A DNA stretch of 36,708 nt from Clostridia bacterium (GTDB taxonomy: Bacteria; Bacillota; Clostridia; Christensenellales; Borkfalkiaceae): contig JAFVPE010000041.1 of assembly GCA_017505465.1 (NCBI GenBank), positions 1 to 36,708 of the forward strand, given 5' to 3'. Position numbers and translations under genes: made by a program. Below the pieces are notes generated by a model. The model did not search any database. It was given only the letters and a program-made list of their open reading frames with translations, and had not been told where the DNA came from. Below are positions 7,183 to 15,722 of this stretch, piece by piece (the stretch's first letter is position 1; every line of letters starts with the position of its first letter).

Positions 7183-8911
7183 CCGTATTTACCTCTTTTT
7201 TCTTTTCTTCTTTGCCGTCGTAACGCTTGGTGATTGCATACGTTGCAAGTACTTGTGCTTTTGCAAGATTGGCATCGAACGCCGATGCGATACGAGCGGG
7301 ATCTTTTCCCAACTCCTTCAAGCCTGCAAGCAAGAAAATTGCGCAAGCGCAATCGTCTGCGTTATCGACAAGATCGAGTGCGTTTTCTTCTTCTAACGAG
7401 CGGTATAAAAACTCCGCTGCATTGGCGATTTTCTCGCCGTATGCGTCACTAATTACGACAAATTTCGACGCAAGCTTGGCGTACGCTTCCAAGAATTTCT
7501 TGCGACGTTTTCTACCAATTTTGATACGGAATAAAGGCACTCTGCGATAGATACTGCTCAATACGATTCCGAATTCCGCATCTTCGTTGCGTTCCAAAAG
7601 CATACGCAAGGTTTCGATTTTCAATACGTCGATTACCTCGTAATCGAGCAAGACTTCTTGGATAAATTCATCCGCGCGCACGTGTACAGCCGTAACAAGC
7701 GAGAGATACTGCAAATCGTGATCTCCCCCGTCCATTTCGTCAAAGCACCAATGGAAATACCCGTCGTGCAAGGCAAGCAACCCGAAAATTTGCGCCTCGT
7801 CTTTGGGGCAAGAGCCAATTTTCAAAAGGGATTGACAACGGTGCTCCCGTTCTTCTTGGGGAAGATGATAAAAATAGGTGAGCTCAGGCGAAATCGTTTC
7901 TTCCCCACGTTTGAGCTCTTCGCTATATTCACGTAAAACGCGCAAATAATACTTTGCCACCTCGGCGTCGGGATAAATGGTAACGAGATCGTCAAAGGCT
8001 TGTATCGCTTGTTCTAGCCGTCCGCTCTTATATGCCGCAACTCCTTTGAAATAAAGCATTCTGCCGTCATAGGGCATCTTTTGTTCAAGCAAAACGAATT
8101 TTTGATACGCTTGATCGTGCAAATCGTTTTCGCAACAAACGGTGGCAACCTTATACAAATCGTCCGCTTTATCTACCTGCATTTCAACAAGCCCAAGCGC
8201 AATCTCTTTCGCCGCTTCATCCTTGCCCTGCTCTTTATAGATAGCGGCGAGCGTCGCTTGCGCACGGACATCTTGTGCGTCGTATGCAATTAACTCCTTG
8301 CAAGCTTCTTCCGCCAAATCGTTTTCCCCTGCAAGAAGGTGTGCAATTGCTTGCATTTCCTTGGCGCTTGCATACTCCTTCGAGCCCTTTTCCACCTTGG
8401 AAAATTCCTGTATCGCCTTATTAAAATCCCCCACTTTAAGCGCATGAGAGCCACGGTTGACTTCCTTGGAATAATCGGCAAGTTGAGGGGGATACACAAA
8501 GCGAAAAGCGCTCTTTTTGTCCTTGGCGAAAGCTTCCGCTACTTCAAGCTTGGCTTCTTCGGGAATGGTATCGTCCACGTCCATTAACTTATTATAGTAA
8601 TACGCCGATTGACTTTCGTTTCCAATGGAATAAAAGTTCGCGGCGAGCCCTTCATAAATATCGGGATAGTCCTGCTCGTCCGCAACGTCGAGAAATCGAA
8701 ACCAACTGTTGATTGCCGAGCCCTGCAAGCCCATACCTTCGTAAATATCCGAAAGACGGGCAAAAACGTCAGGATCACCGCCGTACGTATTCAATTCTTT
8801 GTACGCAAGACGGAGCGCGGAGACATAATTCCCCTCGTTATAATATTTATCCGCAAGACTCGCTATGCGTTTGCGGCTAAAATCTATTTTTTTAACCTGT
8901 CCGTTTTTCAT
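7169..8911 (-). CDS. Tetratricopeptide-repeat protein
   Basis: This encodes 580 residues. Several TPR-like helix pairs are visible, for example DKYYNEGNYVSALRLAYKEL (about 21-40), GSHALKVGDFNKAIQEFSKV, ATLAAIYKEQGKDEAAKEIA and GVAAYKSGRLEQAIQAFDDL. They cover about residues 15-330; the C-terminal part is helical but less regular. The tail is highly charged (DGKEEKKKEVNTDEID). No signal peptide or membrane segment is present. It lies 21 bases after hslO and overlaps the next gene by 14 bases. It is probably a cytoplasmic adaptor; the partner is unknown. The pairing with a HEAT-like protein and Hsp33 could point to protein quality control, which is inference. Confidence 0.85.
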   Translation of the reverse strand: MKNGQVKKIDFSRKRIASLADKYYNEGNYVSALRLAYKELNTYGGDPDVFARLSDIYEGMGLQGSAINSWFRFLDVADEQDYPDIYEGLAANFYSIGNESQSAYYYNKLMDVDDTIPEEAKLEVAEAFAKDKKSAFRFVYPPQLADYSKEVNRGSHALKVGDFNKAIQEFSKVEKGSKEYASAKEMQAIAHLLAGENDLAEEACKELIAYDAQDVRAQATLAAIYKEQGKDEAAKEIALGLVEMQVDKADDLYKVATVCCENDLHDQAYQKFVLLEQKMPYDGRMLYFKGVAAYKSGRLEQAIQAFDDLVTIYPDAEVAKYYLRVLREYSEELKRGEETISPELTYFYHLPQEEREHRCQSLLKIGSCPKDEAQIFGLLALHDGYFHWCFDEMDGGDHDLQYLSLVTAVHVRADEFIQEVLLDYEVIDVLKIETLRMLLERNEDAEFGIVLSSIYRRVPLFRIKIGRKRRKKFLEAYAKLASKFVVISDAYGEKIANAAEFLYRSLEEENALDLVDNADDCACAIFLLAGLKELGKDPARIASAFDANLAKAQVLATYAITKRYDGKEEKKKEVNTDEID

Positions 8912-8932
8912 AGTACCCCAAAAGTTCGTATT

Positions 8933-9778
8933 TTAAGAATGACGGAATACCCTGTCCGCATCCTCTTCCGTAAAATGATAGTCGGTGTTGCAATAATGAC
9001 AATGCACGTGCACCGAGCCGTCCTCTCGAATAATTTCACGCATTTGCTCTTCGCCCAAAGATACGAGTACCCTCGTCAAATATTCGCGCGAGCAATTGCA
9101 TTTATAGACCGCTCCACGGACTTCCCACACCGTTTCATCCTTCGTAAACGCATCCGCCGCCGCAATTTCAACGCCTTTTGTCTTTACCGCTTCAAGCAAG
9201 CCGAACAAATCCGCCGCTTCCACTTTTTCCAAGGTTTCCTTGTCCGCAAACGGCAACGGTTGCAGTACCGCTGCACCAACGAAACGCAATGCACCCGTTT
9301 CATCGAATTCTATCGACGTTTCGATGCGTGTGGGAAGCTGTTCGCTAATGCGGTAATACTCCTCGAAAATCTCGTCGATACCCCCGCGTTCGGGAAAGGC
9401 GCAAGCGCCCACAAAAGGACGGTTATAGCCGTCGTCACGAATGATCGTCATCGAGCCTTCGCCGAGCATTTCTCTTTCCGAAAAACCGTCCGAAAGCTGT
9501 GTTTCTGCAATATATCCACGCAAACGCAACGCGCGGTTACCTGAAATGGCAATTTCTTCCGCCGCACCGTCGCATTTCAAGGCAAGCGAGATTTCCCCTT
9601 GCTCGTTCTTCAATGCCGCACTCATAAACGTCATTACGGCAAGCGCTTTGGCAAACAGTTGTGACGAGCCCTTCGAAATCTTATGTAATTGTATCCCTTC
9701 TTTTGCGATTTCCGTCGCGTCGACGAGCGTCAAGGACACTTGTCCGTTATAGATAAGAGTACGCAATACGTTGTTCAT
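8933..9778 (-). CDS. hslO: Hsp33 redox-regulated chaperone
   Basis: This encodes 281 residues. Hsp33 is a cytoplasmic holdase that is switched on when oxidants release its zinc and form disulfides. The four zinc cysteines are present as C227-x-C229 and C260-x-x-C263 in a C-terminal domain that begins GAVYKCNCSREYL. The N-terminal domain has the family pattern around VDATEIAKEG and GEGSMTIIRDDG. The ATG at 9778 is chosen over a 56-residue upstream extension because GAGAGG lies just before it and the family begins here. The upstream methyltransferase stop is one base away, so they form an operon. Confidence 0.96.
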   Translation of the reverse strand: MNNVLRTLIYNGQVSLTLVDATEIAKEGIQLHKISKGSSQLFAKALAVMTFMSAALKNEQGEISLALKCDGAAEEIAISGNRALRLRGYIAETQLSDGFSEREMLGEGSMTIIRDDGYNRPFVGACAFPERGGIDEIFEEYYRISEQLPTRIETSIEFDETGALRFVGAAVLQPLPFADKETLEKVEAADLFGLLEAVKTKGVEIAAADAFTKDETVWEVRGAVYKCNCSREYLTRVLVSLGEEQMREIIREDGSVHVHCHYCNTDYHFTEEDADRVFRHS

Positions 9779-9779
9779 A

Positions 9780-10514
9780 TTAACCTCTCTTCGCCAAAAA
9801 GACGATTCTGTCGGAATTTTCTTTCTCTTCCCCAAGGTGACCTTCCGTTTCCAAAAGAGTAAAGCCTGCCTTTTCAAGCGCGGAACGTATTTCTTCTTCC
9901 GTATAAATATACTGACGGTGGATTTCGTCCGTGCGCTCGTAAGCACCGTCCGCTCGCTTTGAAAATAGGGTAACTTCCATCGTTACGCCGTCCTCTTCCG
10001 CCTTGTTAAAGCTAAAATACGTGACGTCGTCCCTATCGTCCACACTCACAGTATTTGCAATCTTCTCACGGAATTTTCGCGGCGAGCTGATATCAAAAAG
10101 GAAAATACCCCCTTTTTGCAATGCGGAATACACGTTTTTGAGCGCCGCGGAAAGCTTCGCTTTGGGAATATAATTGAAGCAATCGTTGATCGCCGTCACA
10201 AACGTGAATTTCTTCGGTGAACGGAACTTTGCAATATCGCCGAGCAAATATTCACTCCGCAACCCTTCCTTCAAGGCTTGTTCTTGCGCAAAATCGAGCA
10301 TTTCGGGAGAAATATCCAAGCCCGTCATCACGTAGCCTCGTTTTTGAAAAGCACGCGTAAACCAACCGCCACCGCACCCGACGTCCAAGCCGTTTTCAAG
10401 CGGATACCGCGCGAGTTTATCAATTAAATACTGCGACCAATTTTCATAGTCGCAGTCATCGTTGAGATATTCAAACCATTTGGCAAGATTTGCATAGGCT
10501 GCGTTTCTTTCCAT
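9780..10514 (-). CDS. Class I SAM-dependent methyltransferase
   Basis: This encodes 244 residues. It has a Rossmann methyltransferase fold with motif I LDVGCGGGWFTRAF (about 48-61), the acidic ribose contact after VMTGLDISPEML, and a post-motif FVTAINDCFNYIP. The N-terminus YANLAKWFEYLNDDCDYENW is typical of a Bacillota family of small methyltransferases whose substrate is unknown. The ATG at 10514 is preferred because AAGGAG lies seven bases before it; an upstream ATG at 10535 lies before that site. It is the first gene of the operon leading to hslO and has its own promoter. Confidence 0.88.
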   Translation of the reverse strand: MERNAAYANLAKWFEYLNDDCDYENWSQYLIDKLARYPLENGLDVGCGGGWFTRAFQKRGYVMTGLDISPEMLDFAQEQALKEGLRSEYLLGDIAKFRSPKKFTFVTAINDCFNYIPKAKLSAALKNVYSALQKGGIFLFDISSPRKFREKIANTVSVDDRDDVTYFSFNKAEEDGVTMEVTLFSKRADGAYERTDEIHRQYIYTEEEIRSALEKAGFTLLETEGHLGEEKENSDRIVFLAKRG

Positions 10515-10553
10515 AGGAACACTCCTTGGTTTCATTTGTTTTTATTGATTCGT

Positions 10554-10582
10554 TTTATAAACTGCGGCAAGTCCCTTGTCAA
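10554..10582 (-). promoter_or_regulatory. Sigma-A promoter for methyltransferase-hslO-TPR operon
   Basis: On the minus strand TTGACA (10582-10577), a 17-base spacer and TATAAA (10559-10554) sit 39 bases before the methyltransferase start. A small hairpin (CTTGGT...ACCAAG) overlaps the upstream edge and may terminate the preceding membrane-protein gene. Confidence 0.75.
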
Positions 10583-10647
10583 AACTTGGTGTCCGTGACC
10601 AAGGGGCACGCAGACGCAACGCAGTATTTCGCAGCAGATTCTTCATT

Positions 10648-11958
10648 TTACTGTTCGTTGAGCATTTTCGGGGGCTTTAACTTCTTCCCTCTACGTTTCT
10701 TATTCTTCTTTTCGTCCTCTTCCTGCAAAGCCTTTTCACGTTCGTCAAACTGCCTGTTATATTCGACGTAGCGAAGATCGTTCTTATGCTCTTCGGCGTA
10801 TGCTTCGCTGTCTTCTGCAATTTGTTGTTTGCTTTCACGGAGTCTCTTCAAGTCTTCGCGGGTGAAGGATTGCGGAAGCTCGTAAACCTGCAAGGAGTCG
10901 TCAATCGGTTTAATCGGACGTGCAACCAAACGAGATCTGCCGTGCGAAAGAATAATACGTTGATATTCAATAGAAGCACCACTATCATTGCCGGTAAGCG
11001 CCGACGTGCCGTCCTTGTTGTAGATACCTCTACCAACCTTTGCGCCTTCAATCTTCGGGTTGATATACTTATCGAATACCCATTGTGCAAAGTCGAGCCA
11101 TACGAGCAAGGTATACGAGAATGCGATAAAGATAACGAGTACACATCCAATGACAAGTACCAACGGTTGTTTGAAGAAGAACAACACGTACGGTACGAGT
11201 GCGATTGCTCCAAAGAATATCGTTTGCGGAAGCGTACCAATCGTCATTAAGAAGGAGTTACGGAACAACGAAAGGAAGGTCATATTATAGTTTACGCTAA
11301 GCGCAAGCATCCAAAGGGACATCATTACCAAAAGCACGATAAAGATTACGCTTACGCCTTGGGAAATACGAAGCATTACCGTTTCCCATTTTGCAAGTTG
11401 ACCAATAGCGATACTCCATTCGGAAAGGCTTATGGCACTCAAACAAAGGAAAAGAACGCCACACATAATCAAGCTCGTTTGCAAGGCATTTTTGAAATTG
11501 AGCTTAACGCCGCGCCAAAAGTCGTTTGCGACAAAGATACCTTCAGTCCAAACCATATTACGGATAACGTACATACCGCCGGCAATACCAACCGCCGCAA
11601 TCGGAGCGGTAAGTAATACGCCCAAAAGCGTAAAGAAATTTGTCGCAAGCGCGTTCAATTCCGCTTGCCCTTGAATGAAGCCGTAAAAGCCCGTATAGCC
11701 AAGCCCTAATTGACCGCTAAACGGCGACGTCGTACTCAAATATTCGGAAATCAACATCGAGATCACGATTACCGCAATCATAGGGATAAAGAAAAGCAAC
11801 GTCAAGATGTTTACCTTAACGAGCTTACCGAAGTTCCCCTTGAAAATATCAAAGAACAATTGCCAACGGTTGGTCGGCAACGTACTTCTTGCATATTCTT
11901 CACTTTTTTCTTTACCTTCGAGAAGGCGCGTAATAAAATTTTTCTTTTGCTGTGCCAT
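10648..11958 (-). CDS. DUF624-like polytopic membrane protein
   Basis: This encodes 436 residues. An N-terminal soluble stretch of about 45 residues is followed by about six hydrophobic segments, the first being VNILTLLFFIPMIAVIVISM and the last VLVIGCVLVIFIAFSYTLLV. The sequence NRWQLFFDIFKGNFGKLVKV before the first segment resembles the YesL/DUF624 pattern, in which a short amphipathic helix precedes helix 1. The last 120 residues are cytoplasmic, charged, and end in a Lys-rich tail (EKKNKKRRGKKLKPPK). The start at 11958 is set by GGAG six bases upstream, rather than four codons earlier. It appears monocistronic with its own promoter. The function is unknown; the family link is moderate. 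Confidence 0.8.
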   Translation of the reverse strand: MAQQKKNFITRLLEGKEKSEEYARSTLPTNRWQLFFDIFKGNFGKLVKVNILTLLFFIPMIAVIVISMLISEYLSTTSPFSGQLGLGYTGFYGFIQGQAELNALATNFFTLLGVLLTAPIAAVGIAGGMYVIRNMVWTEGIFVANDFWRGVKLNFKNALQTSLIMCGVLFLCLSAISLSEWSIAIGQLAKWETVMLRISQGVSVIFIVLLVMMSLWMLALSVNYNMTFLSLFRNSFLMTIGTLPQTIFFGAIALVPYVLFFFKQPLVLVIGCVLVIFIAFSYTLLVWLDFAQWVFDKYINPKIEGAKVGRGIYNKDGTSALTGNDSGASIEYQRIILSHGRSRLVARPIKPIDDSLQVYELPQSFTREDLKRLRESKQQIAEDSEAYAEEHKNDLRYVEYNRQFDEREKALQEEDEKKNKKRRGKKLKPPKMLNEQ

Positions 11959-12059
11959 TCTAAACTCCAAAAGCGTCTGTTAACTTTCTATATACCCTTT
12001 TTTCTTTTCCGTTAAACGGAAACGTAAAAAAAACGGACTATAAATACACTACTTATCCT

Positions 12060-12088
12060 ATTCTACTACAAAGTTCAAATTTTTTCAA
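12060..12088 (-). promoter_or_regulatory. Probable promoter of the DUF624-like gene
   Basis: On the minus strand TTGAAA (12088-12083), 17 bases, then TAGAAT (12065-12060). It is divergent from the riboswitch promoter, in an AT-rich spacer of about 200 bases. Confidence 0.55.
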
Positions 12089-12169
12089 GGAATTTAAGGA
12101 ATTTTTTGAAATTTTTCACACAAAATTTACAACCCTTTTGAAAAAAGCGTAAAAAGTTTCGCTTTTTCT

Positions 12170-12198
12170 TTGACATTTATCGTTTTATATGCTAAAAT
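12170..12198 (+). promoter_or_regulatory. Sigma-A promoter of the lysine operon
   Basis: A perfect TTGACA (12170-12175), a 17-base spacer and TAAAAT (12193-12198) with a TATGC extended -10 element. It immediately precedes the riboswitch. Confidence 0.88.
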
Positions 12199-12205
12199 AG
12201 ATACG

Positions 12206-12379
12206 CAAATAGAGGAGCGGATGAACATCAGTACCCCTTGCGGAGCAAAACTTGGACTGTTTTGCGTAAATGCTTGGTGGAAAAGGGTATCTCCGCCGAA
12301 GCGTAGAAAACGTCCGTTTTACGCTGGGCATACGGGAGAATACCCGTCTGACTGTCACCGTACGTGAAGAGCTATTTTG
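12206..12379 (+). promoter_or_regulatory. Lysine riboswitch (L-box aptamer)
   Basis: The conserved lysine-aptamer core is present in order: AGAGGAGCGG after the P1 5' strand, a first arm, then CTCCGCCGAAGCG, GCTGGGC, and CTGACTGTCACC before the 3' strand. P1 is formed by AAATAG (12207-12212) and CTATTT (12372-12377). It lies between a perfect promoter and two terminator-like hairpins ahead of asd-dapA-dapB. Bound lysine should favour termination and shut off the pathway, the known behaviour of this riboswitch in Bacillota. Confidence 0.93.
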
Positions 12380-12385
12380 TCTAAA

Positions 12386-12453
12386 AGATCCCCTCTTCGG
12401 GGCTTTGCATTTTGCTTTTGACGACGGGGACTGCCCGTCTTTTATTTTTATTT
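12386..12453 (+). terminator. Riboswitch expression platform with two terminator hairpins
   Basis: The first hairpin has CCCC-TCTTC-GGGG with flanking AAAG/CTTT pairing and is followed by a broken T-run. The second has GACGGG (12423-12428) pairing with CCCGTC (12434-12439), followed by TTTTATTTTTATTT. Either could be the lysine-dependent stop. The second has the better U-tract. Confidence 0.75.
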
Positions 12454-12489
12454 CGTTCAACAATTTTTCATATAAAGGAGATGTTTATC

Positions 12490-13569
12490 ATGAAACAATA
12501 CAACGTAGGCGTCATCGGCGCAACGGGTATGGTCGGTCAACGCTTTATGCTCTTGCTTGCCAATCACCCTTGGTTTAACGTGGTCGTTCTTGCGGCTTCC
12601 GCTCGTTCGGCAGGTAAAACCTACGAAGAAGTAGTCGGCAACAAGTGGGCGTTTGAAACCCCGATGCCCGAAAAGTACAAATCGATGGTAATCATGGACG
12701 CGGAAGCGGACATGGACAAAATTGCGGAAAAGGTAGATTTCGTTTTCTGCGCAGTCAACATGGACAAGGCGAAAATCCGTGCTTTGGAAGAAGCGTATGC
12801 ACAAAAGGAAGTACCCGTTGTTTCCAACAACTCTGCGCACCGTTTCACGGCGGACGTGCCTATGATTATCCCCGAAATCAACCCCGAGCATTTGGAAGTT
12901 ATTGCCGCTCAGCGTAAACGCCTTGGCACGAAGCGCGGCTTTATCGCAGTAAAATCTAACTGCTCGTTGCAATCCTACGTTCCCCTCTTACACCCCTTGA
13001 AGGCGTTCGGCGTTAAGGAAGCGGCGGTTTGCACCTATCAAGCGATTTCGGGCGCAGGCAAAACTTTCACGACGATGCCTGAAATTCTCGACAACGTTAT
13101 CCCCTACATCGGCGGCGAAGAAGAGAAGAGCGAAAAAGAACCCTTGAAGATTTGGGGCAAAGTGGAAAACGGCGAAATCGTTTCCGCTACGTCCCCTGCC
13201 ATCACGGCGCAATGCTTGCGCGTTCCCGTTTCCGACGGGCATACGGCGGCTGTGTTCGTAAGATTCGAAAAGAAACCCACGAAAGAAGAAATTTTGTCCG
13301 CTTGGGCGAATTTCAAGGGCGAACCGCAAGAGCTTAACCTTCCTTCCGCTCCTGCGCAATTCCTTAAATATTTTGAAGAAGATAACCGTCCTCAAGCAAA
13401 GCTTGACAGAATGGAAAGCAACGGTATGAGCGTTACCGTGGGCAGACTCCGCGAAGATCACGTTTACGATTACAAGTTCGTCGGGCTTTCTCACAACACC
13501 CTTCGCGGTGCGGCAGGCGGTGCAGTATTGCTCGCAGAGCTCTTGGCGGCAAAAGGCTATATGGATTAA
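12490..13569 (+). CDS. asd: Aspartate-semialdehyde dehydrogenase
   Basis: This encodes 359 residues. The enzyme reduces aspartyl phosphate to aspartate semialdehyde with NADPH, the branch point to lysine/diaminopimelate, threonine and methionine. GATGMVGQ (10-17) is the nucleotide-binding loop. Catalytic cysteine is C158 in KSNCSLQS and the general base is H251 in VSDGHTAAVF. Length and motif spacing fit the archaeal/fungal-type branch rather than the E. coli type. The ATG at 12490 follows AAAGGAGAT; an in-frame ATG at 12412 lies within the riboswitch expression platform and is rejected. It is the first gene of the riboswitch-controlled operon. Confidence 0.96.
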   Translation: MKQYNVGVIGATGMVGQRFMLLLANHPWFNVVVLAASARSAGKTYEEVVGNKWAFETPMPEKYKSMVIMDAEADMDKIAEKVDFVFCAVNMDKAKIRALEEAYAQKEVPVVSNNSAHRFTADVPMIIPEINPEHLEVIAAQRKRLGTKRGFIAVKSNCSLQSYVPLLHPLKAFGVKEAAVCTYQAISGAGKTFTTMPEILDNVIPYIGGEEEKSEKEPLKIWGKVENGEIVSATSPAITAQCLRVPVSDGHTAAVFVRFEKKPTKEEILSAWANFKGEPQELNLPSAPAQFLKYFEEDNRPQAKLDRMESNGMSVTVGRLREDHVYDYKFVGLSHNTLRGAAGGAVLLAELLAAKGYMD

Positions 13570-13617
13570 ACAAAAAAGCCGTTACGGAATATACTGTAAC
13601 GACAGGGAGAAATAGAT

Positions 13618-14508
13618 ATGAAAGGATTTTTTAAAGGCAGCGCAACGGCGCTCATTACCCCTTTTGATGAAAACGGCGTAAATTACGAAGTTCTCGGTCA
13701 ACTTATCGAACATCAAATTGCAGGCGGCACGGACGCCATCGTATTCCTTGGCACGACGGGCGAGCCTTCCACAATGTCCTTCGCAGAAGAACACGTTTTG
13801 ATGGAATATGCAGTGAAGGCGGTCAACCACCGTGCAAAAGTAATCATCGGCTGCGGTAGCAACAATACTGCGGACGCAATTATGACCGCACAAAAAGCGG
13901 AGTATTACGGTGCGGACGGCTTGCTTGCCGTTACCCCCTACTACAACAAATGCACGCAAAACGGTTTGGTGGAATACTACAAAGCGATTTGCGAATCGGT
14001 GTCCATTCCCGTAATCGCGTACAACGTTCCCGGTAGAACGGGCGTGGAAATTCAACCTGCCACTATGGCAAAAATCGCGGAAATCCCCAACATCGCAGGC
14101 ATTAAGGACGCAGGCGGCAATATGAGCAAGACGATGGAAACCATTCGTCTTGTCCGCAACAAATGCGACGTGTATTCGGGCGAGGACGCACTCAACTTCC
14201 CTATCCTTGCGGTAGGCGGCGTGGGCGTTATTTCCGTCCTTTCCAACATCATTCCTGCACAAGTGAAAGAGCTTTGCTCTTTAATTGAAGCGAATAAGCT
14301 TGCGGAAGCGGCGGCGCTCAACGATAAGCTTTTGCCTCTTGCAAACGCTTGTTTCGTAGAAGTCAACCCTATCCCTGTAAAAGAAGCCATGAATCTTATC
14401 GGCTTCAATGCAGGTACACCCCGTGCTCCCTTGACGAAGATCGAAGATCAAAATCGCGAAAAGCTTGTAAAGGCAATGCGTGACTTTGGCTTGGAGGTTC
14501 AAGCATGA
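13618..14508 (+). CDS. dapA: 4-hydroxy-tetrahydrodipicolinate synthase
   Basis: This encodes 296 residues, full family length. It condenses pyruvate with aspartate semialdehyde, the first committed step to diaminopimelate and lysine. The Schiff-base lysine is K163 in AGIKDAGG. The TTGEP motif (46-50) and Y135 of the catalytic triad in AYNVPGRTG are also present. A 6-bp inverted repeat (CGTTAC...GTAACG, 13580-13601) lies in the 48-base gap after asd and could affect mRNA processing. GGGAG precedes the start by about seven bases. It overlaps dapB by four bases. Confidence 0.97.
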   Translation: MKGFFKGSATALITPFDENGVNYEVLGQLIEHQIAGGTDAIVFLGTTGEPSTMSFAEEHVLMEYAVKAVNHRAKVIIGCGSNNTADAIMTAQKAEYYGADGLLAVTPYYNKCTQNGLVEYYKAICESVSIPVIAYNVPGRTGVEIQPATMAKIAEIPNIAGIKDAGGNMSKTMETIRLVRNKCDVYSGEDALNFPILAVGGVGVISVLSNIIPAQVKELCSLIEANKLAEAAALNDKLLPLANACFVEVNPIPVKEAMNLIGFNAGTPRAPLTKIEDQNREKLVKAMRDFGLEVQA

Positions 14509-15269
14509 GCGTAAGAATTATCCTTTGCGGCGCATGCGGCAAAATGGGCGGAAACGTGCTTTCCTTGCTTGAAAACGATCCCGAAGCAAAGGCGGCTTGC
14601 GGCGTAGATTTGTATCCCCGTGAAATCGGTATCCCCGTATATAAATCCTTTTCGGAAATCAAGGAAGAAGCGGACGTTATCATCGACTTTTCTTCCCCCG
14701 TCGGCTTGCAGGAACGCTTGGAATATGCGAAAGCGCACGGTTTAGGCATCGTGCTTGCGGCTACGGGCTTTACGGCAGAAGATTTAGCGCTTGTAAAGGA
14801 ATACTCGAAGTCGGTTGCGATTTTCAAAACGGCGAATTTGTCGTTGGGGGTAAACTTGATGCAAGCGCTCATCAAAGCGGCGGCGGAAGTTTTGGGCGAC
14901 AGCTACGACGTAGAAATTATTGAACGCCACCACAATTTGAAGAAAGATGCGCCGAGCGGCACAGCTTTGATGCTTGCAGATACCATCAACGAAGCGTTTG
15001 ACAACCAAAAGCGTATTGTAAACGGACGAGAAGGCATCGTTGGTGTGCGTGAAAAGAGCGAGATCGGTATGCACGCAGTACGCGGCGGCACGATTGTTGG
15101 CGAACACGAAGTTATGTTTGCAGGCGAAGATGAAATTATCACCATTTCGCACAGTGCAAGAAGCAAGCGAGTTTTCGCCGTTGGTGCGATTCGCGCAGCG
15201 AAGTTCCTTTCCCAAAAAGAGGCAGGCATGTACGAGATGAAACATCTTTTGGCGGAAGAAAACGCCTAA
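14505..15269 (+). CDS. dapB: 4-hydroxy-tetrahydrodipicolinate reductase
   Basis: This encodes 254 residues. It carries out the NAD(P)H-dependent second step of the diaminopimelate branch. The N-terminal loop is CGACGKMGG (8-16). The substrate-binding signature is R-H142-H143-NLK-K-DAPSGTA, with the catalytic histidine and lysine present. It starts in an ATGA overlap with dapA, so the two are translationally coupled. It ends 38 bases before a strong terminator, closing the operon. Later dap genes are not in this window. Confidence 0.97.
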   Translation: MSVRIILCGACGKMGGNVLSLLENDPEAKAACGVDLYPREIGIPVYKSFSEIKEEADVIIDFSSPVGLQERLEYAKAHGLGIVLAATGFTAEDLALVKEYSKSVAIFKTANLSLGVNLMQALIKAAAEVLGDSYDVEIIERHHNLKKDAPSGTALMLADTINEAFDNQKRIVNGREGIVGVREKSEIGMHAVRGGTIVGEHEVMFAGEDEIITISHSARSKRVFAVGAIRAAKFLSQKEAGMYEMKHLLAEENA

Positions 15270-15306
15270 AATCCCCTTGTTTACAAGTTAGAGAATATGT
15301 CATATA

Positions 15307-15345
15307 GAAAGCCCCGAAGGCATTACGCCTTCGGGGCTTTTTCTT
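15307..15345 (+). terminator. Terminator of the asd-dapA-dapB operon
   Basis: AAAGCCCCGAAGGC (15308-15321) pairs with GCCTTCGGGGCTTT (15327-15340), followed by TTTCTTTGTTTTT. The 14-bp stem is perfect. Confidence 0.92.
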
Positions 15346-15407
15346 TGTTTTTATTCACCGTTTTTCGGTATAACGCAATCTATCGATTGCTTTTCTCGGG
15401 GATTTAA

Positions 15408-15546
15408 TTTCGTCTACGGCGATTGACCGCTTTGCGGTATGGCGCAAGCAAAGCTTGCTTGGCTTGGGACTTATTTTCGTGGCTCTGCCACACCGCCAAA
15501 GGCTTTGCCTTTGGAATCCACGAGAAACTGAGTTTCTCGACTTCCT
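15408..15546. repeat. Hairpin-rich direct repeat, unit 1
   Basis: This 139-bp unit recurs at 15582-15721. It is a string of small palindromes: ACCGC-TTT-GCGGT, GCAAGC-AAA-GCTTGC, GTGGC-TCT-GCCAC, CCAAAGGC-TTT-GCCTTTGG and GAGAAAC-TGA-GTTTCTC. Nearly every loop is exactly three bases. A further GCAATC-TATC-GATTGC lies just before it (15375-15390). It has no credible gene. Confidence 0.85.
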
Positions 15547-15581
15547 GCTATTCGTATATGGAGCTTGTCCTCTCGCGCCAC

Positions 15582-15721
15582 TTTCGCCTACGGCGATTGA
15601 CCGCTTTTGCGGTATGACGCAAGCAGAGCTTGCTTTACTTGGAGCTTATTTTCGTGGCTCTGCCACACCGCCAAAGGCTTTGCATTTGGAATCCACGAGA
15701 AACTGAGTTTCTCGACTTCCT
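15582..15721. repeat. Hairpin-rich direct repeat, unit 2
   Basis: A second copy of the 15408-15546 unit, 174 bases on, differing at a modest number of positions. Some changes fall inside stems, for example CCAAAGGC-TTT-GCATTTGG. It ends directly at the gltX stop codon. Between the copies lie 35 unrelated bases. Confidence 0.85.
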
Positions 15722-15722
15722 A

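Noticed and set aside
8609..9544. 311-residue plus-strand frame opposite hslO and the TPR gene
   Set aside because: It is the antisense of well-recognised genes, with His/Arg/Phe-rich translation typical of a shadow frame.
12412..12489. Upstream in-frame start for asd
   Set aside because: It lies inside the riboswitch expression platform; the ATG at 12490 has a strong ribosome site and matches the family start.
15423..15706. Frames across the 15.4-15.7 kb repeats
   Set aside because: They arise from palindromic repeats and have no ribosome site or family resemblance.
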